NCBI GenBank assembly: GCA_933228675.1
Contig: OW121744.1
Location: 25,857,642 to 25,921,641 of the forward strand
DNA from: Stomorhina lunata
Lineage: Eukaryota > Arthropoda > Insecta > Diptera > Rhiniidae
DNA: 64,000 bases
Direction of reading: 5' to 3'
Positions 55,496-64,000 of the stretch are shown piece by piece (the stretch's first letter is position 1; each line of letters starts with the position of its first letter). Both the position numbers and the translations under genes were made by a program. Under the pieces are notes generated by a model. It did not search any database. It saw only the letters and a list, made by a program, of their open reading frames with translations, and was not told the DNA's origin.

Positions 55496-57540
55496 GAAAA
55501 TTTTTTTCTCAAAAACTTTTCTATATAAAATTGTTAATGAAAAGTTTTTCTATCGAAAATTTTTTATCAAAAGGCTTCTATAGAAAATTTTTTTATTAAA
55601 TTTCTCTTAAGAAAAATTTTTATCAAAAATTTTTCTATAAAAAAATGTTTATTAAAAAAGTTTCTAGAAATTTTATATATAAAATTTTTTATCAAAAATT
55701 TTTCTATAGACAATTTTGTTATCAAAAATGTTTCTATAGAAAATTTTTTATCAAAAATTTTTCTATAAAAAACTTTTTAGCAAAAAAATTTCTATGAATA
55801 AATTTTCTATAAAATTTTCTATAAAAAAATTTTTATACAAAATTTTTTACCAAAAATTTTTCTATATAAAATTTTTTTATTAAAAATTTTTCATATAGAA
55901 AATTTTTTTATGAATCAATTTTCGATAGAAAGTTTTTTTTATCAAAAATTTTTCTATTTTTATCAAAAATTTTGTATAAAAAATTCTTTTATTAAAATTT
56001 TTCTTTATAAAATTTCTTATCAAAATTTTTTTTCAAAAATTTTTCTATAAAAAACTTTTTATCAAAAAAATTTCTATAAATAAATTTTATATAAAATTTT
56101 CTACAAAAAATTTTTTATACAAAATTTTTTACCAAAAATTTTTCTATATAAAATGTTTTTATTAAAAATTTTCCATATAGAAAATATTTTTATGAATCAT
56201 TTTGCGATAGAAAATTTTTTTATCAAAAATTTTTCTATTTTTATTAAAAATTTTGTATATAAAATTCTTTTATTAAAATTTTTCATTATAAAATTTCTTA
56301 TCAAAATTTTTTTTCAAAATTTTTTCTATAAAAAATTTTTTAATCAAAAATTTTTCTTTAGAATTTTTTTCTTTTATCAAAAACTTTTCTATAGAAAATT
56401 TTTTAATCAAAATTTTTATATAGAAAATTGTTAATCAAAAGTTTTTCTATAGAAAATTTTTTATCAAAAGTTTTTCTATAGAAAATTTTAAAATCAAAAT
56501 TTTTCTATAAAAAACTTTTTATCAAAAAAATTTCAATAAATAATTTTTATATATTAAATTTCTCAATAAAAATTTTTCTATTGAAATTTTTTTTATCAAA
56601 AATTTTTCTATAGAAAATTTTTAAAAAAATTTTCTATGAAAAAAACTTTTATATATAAAATATTTTATCAAAAATTTTAATAAAGAAAATTTTTTTCTTA
56701 AAAATTTTCCTATAGAAAATTTCTTTATCAAAAATTTTTATCAAAAGTTTTTCTATAGAAATTTTTTTATCAAAAATTTTTCTATAGAAAAATTTTTATC
56801 AATCATTTTTCTGTAGAAAATTTTTTTATCAAACATTTTTATACAGAAAATTTTTTATCAAAAATGTTTCTATAATAAATTTATTTTCAAAAAATTTTCT
56901 ATAAAAAACTTTTATATATAAAATTTTTTATCAAAAATTTTAATATATAGAATTTTTTATAAAAAATTTTAATATAGAAAATTTTTTTCTAAAAAATTTT
57001 CCTATAGAAAATTTCTTTATGAAAAATTTGTCTATAAAAAACTTTTTATCAAAAGTTTTTCTATTGAAAATTTTTTATCAAAAATTTTTCTATAGAAAAT
57101 TTTTTTATCGAAAATTTTTCTATAGAAATTTTTTTTATCAAAAATTTTTCTATGGAAAATTTTTTTATCAAAAATTTTTCTATAGAAAATGTTGTTTATC
57201 AAACATGTTTCTATAAAAAAATTTTTTATATAAAGTTTTTTATCAAAATTTTTCTATATAAAATTTTTTATCAAAAATTTTTCTATATAAAATTTTTTAT
57301 CAAAAATGTTTCTAAAGAAATTTTTTTATAGAAAAAAAAAAAATTTTATAAAAAATTTTTTTATTGAAAAATTTTCTATAAAAAAATATTTCTATAGAAA
57401 AATATTTTTTTTCGAAAATTTTGCTATAGAATAAAATGTTTACCGAAAATTTTTCTACAGAAATTTTTTTTTTTTGAGAAAATTTTCAAAGTAAAATATT
57501 TTTTATCGAAAAATTTTCTATAAACAATAATTTTATTTAG
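55496..57540. repeat. 30-bp satellite array, forward orientation
   Basis: About 2 kb of TTTTCTATAGAAAA/TTTATCAAAA monomers, fairly diverged. Segments of about 250 bp (for example about 55790-56030 and 56075-56330) repeat with the same order of variants. Confidence 0.9.
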
Positions 57541-57715
57541 TGTATATTTTGGTTTTGTGTTATCTTTAACAAAGCGGCACCAGCCGACTATGCTTACATC
57601 CAAATCCCAACTGAATGCTTTTAATACTCATTTTCATTAGTTTCATTAATGATCGTGATATTTACGAAAATTATAAAAAGTCTTCGGCTTCTGGTGTTAT
57701 GAACGGCCTACACCT
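57541..57715 (+). repeat. Conserved right flank of satellite array (copy 3)
   Basis: TTTGGTTTTGTGTTATCTTT, CATCCAAATCCCAACTGAAT, then GATATTTACGAAAATTATAA and CTTCGGCTTCTGGTG: a diverged match to 29000-29160, again immediately right of the 30-bp satellite. Confidence 0.68.
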
Positions 57716-58600
57716 GAGGATAATGCTTCCATATAGATCTTGCTAACAACAAAAGTACAATTCTTAATAATTTGTCATTAGTTAACAAATAAGCGATTAG
57801 CCTATGCGAGGTTATACGGGAGCTATGCTCAAATGTAAACCGACAACAGATAGAAAGAGAGACAGACAGGCTGGCAACGCTCATTAGAATTTATTTCATA
57901 AGGATTGGTTTTTGAGCCAATATTAAAAAAATTACAAACGGAACGACCATCTCAATATACCCCCATTATTTTTGATGGTGGGTATAAAAATTAAAACCTC
58001 CTTTTTTTATATTTTAAAATATTTATATTATATTTTTGTAAAATCTTCTTATAATATTCATATAACAATTTTATTGAATTTTAACAACATTTTATAGCAT
58101 CTATATATGAAAGCACTTAATAAGAATTTCAAATTCATTTGAAAACATTAAAATTTAAGATTATTTATTAAAATATAATAAATGCATATCGCTCACTTAC
58201 TTTAATAAAGGCATTACCTTAAATATGAATTCAAAATTAAATTTTTCGACACAAACAAATTATTGAGACTTTTAAGTTTAAGATAAATAATAGCACCTGA
58301 GTGGGAAATTAACTATTTTAAAATACAAATTTAAAGAATTAATGATATCAGCAAATGTTGAGTTATGACTTTAATAAAGTAAATGGACAATATTTGTGCA
58401 CTGTAGTAGGCAATTCAATACTTTTACTTAGTTATATTGAAATAAATACAAATTTTTTAAGTATAGTACATCTGTAGACGTCCGCAACAAAACGTTACAA
58501 TTTCATACATTGAAATATTGTGTGAAAGGTGACATTTTACTGTTTTTAGAGAGATTCTTTACGAAAATATTTCAAAAAAGGTCGTTCACACCAAAACGTA
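57716..58600. other. Spacer with a degenerate interspersed repeat
   Basis: At 57790-57990, phrases such as GGGAGCTATGCTCAAATGTA, GACCGACA-like text and TGATGGTGGGTATAAAAATT recall the interspersed repeat at 42239 but are strongly diverged. The remainder is A/T-rich with nothing recognised. Confidence 0.45.
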
Positions 58601-60400
58601 AAAATTTTCTTAAAGAAGAGTTTTTGATAAAAAAATTTTCTAATAAAAAAATTTTCTAATAAAAAATTTTTGATAAAAAAATCTAATTTGGAAAATTTTT
58701 AATAAAATTTTTTTTATATAAAATTTTTATACCAAAAAATTTTCTATATAAAATTTTTTTACCGAAAAATATTCTATATAAATTTTTTATACAGAAAAAT
58801 TTTCTATATAAATTTTTTATACCGAAAAATTTTCTATATAAAATTTTTATAACGAAAAATTTTCTATATAAAATTTTTATACCGAAAAATTTTCTCTATA
58901 AAATTTTTATACCGGAAAATTTTCTATATAAAATTTTTTGTACCGAAAAAGTTCCAATATAAAATTTTTTATACCAAAAAATTTTTCATATAAAATATTT
59001 TGCACCGAAAAATTTTCTATATAAAATTTTTGCACCGAAAAATTTTCTATATAAAATTTTTATACCGAAAAATTTTCTATATAAAATTTTTATACCGAAA
59101 AATTTTCTATATAAAATTTTTATACCGAAAAATTTTCTATATAAATTTTTATACCGAAAAATTTTCTATATAAAATTTTTATACCGAAAAATTTTCTATA
59201 TAAAATTTTTATACCAAAAAATTTTCTATATAAAATTTTTATAAAGAAAAATTTTCTCTATAAAATTTTTATACCGAAAAATTTTCTATATAAAATTTTT
59301 GCACCGAAAAATTTTCTATATAAAATTTTTATACCGAAAAATTTTCTATATAAAATTTTTATACCGAAAAATTTTCTATATAAAATTTTTATACCGAAAA
59401 ATTTTCTATATAAAATTTTTATACCGAAAAATTTTCTATATAAAATTTTTATACCGAAAAATTTTCTATATAAATTTCTATACCGAAAAATTTTCTATAT
59501 AAAATTTTTATACCGAAAAATTTTCTATATAAAATTTTTATACCAAAAAATTTTCTATATAAAATTTTTATAAAGAAAAATTTCCTCTATAAAATTTTTA
59601 TACCGAAAAATTTTCTCTATAAAATTTTTATACCGAACAATTTTCTCTATAAAATTTTTATACCGAAAAATTTTCTCTATAAAATTTTTATACCGAAAAA
59701 TTTTCTCTATAAAATTTTTATACCGAAAAATTTTCTATATAAAATTTTTATACCGAAAAATTTTCTATATAAAATTTTTATACCGCAAAATTTTTCATAT
59801 AAAATTTTTATACCGGAAAATTTTCTATATGAAATTTTTTGTACCGAAAAAGTTCCAATATAAAATTTTTTGTACCAAAAAATTTTTCATATAAAATATT
59901 TTAAACCGAAAAATTTTCTATATACATTTTTTATATAGAAAAATTTTCTCTAAAAAATTTTTAAACCGAAAAACTTTCTCTATAAAATTTTTACACCGAA
60001 AAATTTTCTATTTCAAATCTTTTATACCGAAAAATTTTCTGTATAAAATTTTTATAACGAAAAATTTTCTCTATCAAATTTTTATACCGAAAAATTGTCT
60101 CTATAAAATTTTTAACCGAAAAATTTTATATATACAATTTTTAACCGAAAAATTTTCTATATAAAATTATTATAGCGAAAAATTTTCTATATAAAATTTT
60201 TATACCGAAACATTTTCTATATAAAATTTTTATACTGAAAAATTTTCTATATAAAATTTTTATACCGAAAAATTTTTTATATAAAATTTTTATACCGAAA
60301 AATTTTCTATATAAACTTTTAGTACTGAAAATTTTTTATATAAAATTTTTATACCGAAAAATTTTCTATATAAAATTTTTATACCGAAAAATTTTCTATA
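58601..60400. repeat. 30-bp A/T satellite array (TATACCGAAAAATTTTCTAT)
   Basis: Very regular array, near-perfect at 59040-59460 and 59580-59780. The monomer is the exact reverse complement of the 38946-40700 monomer. Variants (TCTCTATAAAA, GCACCG, TAAAGAAAAA) occur in clusters: the series at about 58910-58990 recurs at about 59810-59890, pointing to local duplication of about 900 bp. Confidence 0.95.
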
Positions 60401-61070
60401 TAATTTTTTTTTTTTTGATTAAAAAATGTTCTATAGAAAAATTTATAATTATAAATTTTTGAAACAAAAATTTTCTTTAGAAAAATCTTTAATAAAAAAA
60501 AATTCTATAGAAAAATTTTTAATAATAAAAAATTTTACAAAAAAATTTTGAAAAAAAAAAAATTCTACAGAAAAATCATTGAAAAAAATTTTCTATAGAA
60601 AAATATGTAATAAAAAAATTTTTAATACAAAAAATTTCTGTAGAAAAATTTTAGTAAACAAATTTTCTATGAAAAATTTTTGATAACAAAATTTCAACAA
60701 AAAAATTTTTGATTAAAAAAATTTTTATACAGAAATTTTTGATAAAAAAGAATTATAGAAATAGTTTTAATAAAAAAATTTCTATAGAAAAATTTTTGTT
60801 AAAAAAATTTTCTATAGAAAAAAATTTTTGATAAAAAAATTTTCTATAGAAAAAAATTTTCTATAGAAACATTTTTGATAAAAAAAATTTCTATGGAAAA
60901 ATTTTTGATATAAAAATTTTCTATAGAAAAATTTTTGATAAAAAAATTTTCTATAGAAAAAATTTTCTTAAGAAAACATTTTTGACAAAAAAATATTCTA
61001 TAGAAAAATTTTGATAAAAAATTTTCTATAGAAAAATTTTTGAGAAAAAAATTTCAGTGGAAACATTTAT
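60401..61070. repeat. 30-bp satellite, TTTTCTATAGAAAA type, reverse orientation
   Basis: Diverged monomers with TTTTTGATAAAAAAATTTTC and CTATAGAAAAA blocks. It directly abuts the different monomer type of the preceding array. Confidence 0.87.
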
Positions 61071-61315
61071 GATTTTGTGCCGATCACTGTTGTTATGTCA
61101 TGAAGTGCTAGTTATCCTCTTAAATAATATAATTATAATGTAATTGTTACGTTTTAGTATGGACGTCTACATTTCGAAATAGAGTCTTTAAATAAAAAGT
61201 TAAATATGTACACATGTATAATATTTTTTAAATAGTTTTTTGAAATTTGATTTATATAAAATTATCACCTATGATTAAAAGCATCATCTGAGGAATTTGC
61301 GCTCTTCAATTTGAC
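61071..61315 (-). other. 3' flank of the transporter gene
   Basis: Non-repetitive DNA after the transporter stop codon, so the likely 3' UTR. A minus-strand AATAAA-type signal is not obvious. Confidence 0.45.
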
Positions 61316-62700
61316 TCAAGTAGAATTAGCTTGAAGTGGTTCAGTTTCTGAATATCCGCGGCCATCTTCTACAATGGGTGTTTGTTCGGGAGACGATGAT
61401 GTCGAGGTACGATTAAGAGGAGTTGGCAAATTCCAATCACGAGGACTTGTGCGACCAAATATAACAAACAATAAATTACCAAAGAAATAGAAACCCGCTG
61501 TTATATAGAAAACAATGCGCCATTGTAAGGGATTAGTCTGAAAATGGAAATAAGAAAAATTTAATTTTAATAAATTTTTATAACAAAAAAATAAAAAACA
61601 AAACTCACCTCATCCGTTACTATTAGGCCCACTGTCAGAGGGGCTATAATGCTCATTATATTGGCAGCACAATTAGTAATGCCCATTAGAGTGCCAGCGA
61701 AATTGGGTGATAGATCTATATGATTTACTTGAAAACCCAAATAGGTGGCGGCATTTGCACCCACGGCTATAGTCAACAAAGCTATAGCCAATTTTGTACT
61801 TTCACCCGTTGTAATATAGCCCAAGCCTATTAAAGCCATCATAGGTATCCACATGCCTAAAGTATTGAAAAGTTTACGCGAAAAGAACAAAGGCATGACA
61901 CTGTTATGATTTATTATATCCGCCACAAAAATAAAACCATACGAAAGCAAAGTCATGGCCAAATAAGGTAAAGCCGATAAGGGACCATTGCTGCGTATAT
62001 CCATGCCCAATATATTCTTCATATAAGTAGGTATTTCGGTAAGCAGAGTCCAAAAGCCCCAATTATTGGCACAATGTACTATAAGCAACGTTAAAAAGGG
62101 TAGTGAGGTAAAAATTCTTAGCCAGGGTGTTTTCAATTCCGAAGCCTCTATACGTCCCGCATCTGAGGGTCTGCGTCCCGTTCCCGAGTTCTCAATATAG
62201 CGTCGTTCGTTAGCACTTATGTTTGGATGTTCGGCTGGTGTACTCGAGCAGTAGAAATACCAAAATATTGACCAAATTAAACCAGCTAAGCCCGAAACAT
62301 AGAATATACTAGGCCAACCCATCCACGATGAGGCAATAAAGCCACTTATTGATAACATTATAACTGTACCGAACTGGGCTCCGGAATAACAATAGCTAAC
62401 AAGACGTCCTCTTTCTGCAGCTGGTGCCCATTTAGAGAGAAATGTGTGTGTCGAGGGAAAAATCATACCTTGGCAGAGACCTTGCACTGATCGTAGTATT
62501 AGTAGCAAGGGCCAATCACCGATTTCGGCAAAGAGTGGTGTCAGCAGAGCCAGTACAGAGCAAATTAATACGCCAAAAAAGAATGTAAATTTGGCACCAT
62601 ATTTATGCGACAAATATCCGCCAGGAACTTGTGTGATAACATAACCCCAGAAGAAACTGCTGAGGAGGTAGGACTTAATGCCTTCATCCCAATCAAATTC
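61316..62700 (-). CDS. SLC17-type MFS transporter (phosphate cotransporter family), 3' exons
   Basis: Two exons, 61609-62700 and 61316-61537, are separated by a 71-bp GT-AG intron and joined in phase 0 (VTDE then TNPLQW). They give 437 residues from EFDWDEGIKSYLLSSFFWGY to the stop. Upstream of 62700 is a good 3' splice site (TTTTCTTTTTAG in sense), so earlier exon(s) with the N-terminus and first membrane segment lie beyond the window. Marks of the family: WGYVITQVPGGYLSHKYGAK (TM2 to loop 2-3), RSVQGLCQGMIFPSTH, WAPAAERGRLVSY, and the late QWRIVFYITAGFYFFGNLLF. About ten membrane segments are visible and the C-terminal tail is hydrophilic. SLC17 members move phosphate or organic anions with Na+ or H+; the substrate here is unknown. 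The frame is intact. Confidence 0.93.
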
Positions 62701-62769
62701 CTAAAAAGAAAATTTTTAAAAAATAAAGAGAAGCGTTAGTAATAAAACTAAAAATTTGTTTACAATTTG

Positions 62770-63440
62770 TTTGGTATAAAAATTTTACATAGAAAATTTT
62801 TCGGCATAAAAATTTTACATAGAAAATTTTTCGGCATAAAAATTTTATATAGAAAATTTTTTGGCATAAAAATTTTATATAGAAAATTTTTTGGCATAAA
62901 AATTTTATATAGAAAATTTTTCGGCATAAAAATTTTATTTAGAAAATTTTTCGGCATAAAAATTTTATTTAGAAAATTTTTCGGCATAAAAATTTTATAT
63001 AGAAAATTTTTCGGCATAAAAATTATATATAGAAAATTTTTCGGCATAAAAATTTTATTTAGAAAATTTTTCGGCATAAAAATTTTATTTAGAAAATTTT
63101 TTGGCATAAAAATTTTTCTGTATAAAAATTTTATATAGAAATTTTTTCGGTATAAAAATTTTATATACAAATTTTTTCATTATAAAAATTTAATATAAAA
63201 AATTTTTTGGTATAAAAATTTTATATAAAAAATTTTTTAGTATAAAAATTTTATATAAAAATTTTTTTTTTGGTGTAAAAATTTTATATAGAATTTTTTT
63301 TTTTGGTATAAAAATTTTATATAAAAAATGTTTCGGTATTAAAACTTAATATAGAAAATATATCAAAATAAACATTTTTTGTTATAAAAATTTTATATTG
63401 AAAATCTTTCGTTACAAAAATTTTATACAGAAAATTTTAT
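62770..63440. repeat. 30-bp satellite inside the transporter intron
   Basis: Eleven or so regular monomers GGCATAAAAATTTTATATAG plus AAAATTTTTC at 62770-63110, then degenerate GGTATAAAAATTTT units. A variant of the 38946-40700 monomer (GGCATA for GGTATA), homogenised within this array. Both strands stay open because the unit is 30 bp. Confidence 0.94.
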
Positions 63441-63442
63441 AT

Positions 63443-63947
63443 AAAACAAGTAAGAAAGCGCTATAGTCGGTCAAGCCGACCATACGATACCCTTCACCAC
63501 TAAGGTCAAAGGTGTTATTTTTCGTGTGTAAAGACAAATATTTGCTAAATTTTGCCATCATACAAACATTTTCTCAAAACGTATATATTCAACCTGTTTC
63601 CGTCATTTGGACTTATATGAGAACTAGGGTCAAATGTGGACCGATTATCAGATTAATTACAGTTTTCACAAAAATTATGTATGCAAAAAATAGGCTCAAA
63701 ATTTCTATTATCTTTAGATTTACGAGCGTTTTAGTGATTTTTTGTCTCATTTAGTGCGTTTTTAAAGAAGAGTTTGTATGGGAGCTATGGTCAAATGTGG
63801 ACCGATTTCAACGAAATTTGGTACAGTGATTTTAGTTGACATAAGCAGTATTTGTTTTAAATTTCATGAAAAAATATTGATATTCGTGGCCAATATAGCA
63901 ATTCCGGGAAGTGGGACCTATGGGAGGTACCATGGGAGGTACCATAT
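63443..63947 (-). repeat. Interspersed repeat, truncated copy
   Basis: Begins AAAACAAGTAAGAAAGCGCT and matches 43022 down to about 42520 in reverse, ending in the GGGAGGTACCAT region, which is duplicated here (twice within about 25 bp). It then runs into satellite. At about 63531-63545 it preserves the empty site of the pogo-like MITE found at 9334. Confidence 0.82.
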
Positions 63948-64000
63948 AAAAATTTTTTATAAAAAAATTTTCGATATAAAATTTTATATAAAAAATTTTT

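Larger units (their letters stand above)
62701..64000 (-). other. Intron of the transporter gene, continuing off the window
   Basis: At least 1.3 kb, filled by satellite (62770-63440) and an interspersed-repeat copy (63443-63947). No coding exon of the transporter is found in it, so the missing 5' exons are past 64000. Confidence 0.7.

Noticed and set aside
62760..63170. Open frames on both strands (MPKNFLYKIF repeats)
   Set aside because: A 30-bp satellite in an intron; the same reason as the other satellite frames.

Overview
The window is nuclear DNA of a higher fly (Diptera). The evidence is a small cluster of intronless ionotropic-receptor genes of the fly taste-receptor type, an SLC17-type phosphate cotransporter with fly-style short introns, a rosa-type (DD41D) mariner, an R1-like LINE, and MITEs with pogo-, hAT- and piggyBac-like ends. 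A calyptrate fly such as a blowfly is my best guess, but that is inference. The DNA is extremely A+T-rich, and well over half of it is tandem repeat.

Layout. 1-19300: three tandem ionotropic receptor (IR) genes, all on the minus strand. IR-A (3910-5685) and IR-B (11299-13119) are intact. IR-C (17484-19298) is broken only by one in-frame TGA. They lie between 28- to 31-bp A/T satellite arrays and several MITEs: a hAT-like one with an 8-bp target duplication, a pogo-like one with a TA duplication nested in an older repeat, and foldback elements. 19300-29170: 30-bp satellite arrays that share the same non-satellite flanks, so the arrays look like expanded interiors of one interspersed element. 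29170-30570: unique DNA. 30571-32395: a 29/30-bp array. 32420-38945: a 12-bp (TTAGTCTATGTC)n array whose outlying parts hold a decayed DD41D mariner and a 5'-truncated LINE. 38946-40700: another 30-bp array. 40700-45040: non-coding DNA with an interspersed repeat and a diverged duplication.

45051-50334 (+) is a four-exon gene for a large (about 1637 aa) secreted Pro/Gln/Thr-rich protein that I cannot name. A second copy of the hAT-like MITE sits 119 bp after its stop codon. 53030-60400 is again satellite, with foldback elements near points where the monomers change direction. 61316-62700 (-) holds the last two exons of an SLC17/MFS transporter; its upstream intron, which runs off the window, carries another satellite array and an interspersed-repeat copy.

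The genes do not form a pathway. The IRs are a chemosensory tandem family, while the secreted protein and the transporter are unrelated neighbours. The most interesting items are the UGA-C interrupted receptor, the satellite-in-a-transposon architecture, the foldback family found almost only inside satellite, and a 12-bp array that contains the same 180-bp variant block twice, exactly 1320 bp apart.
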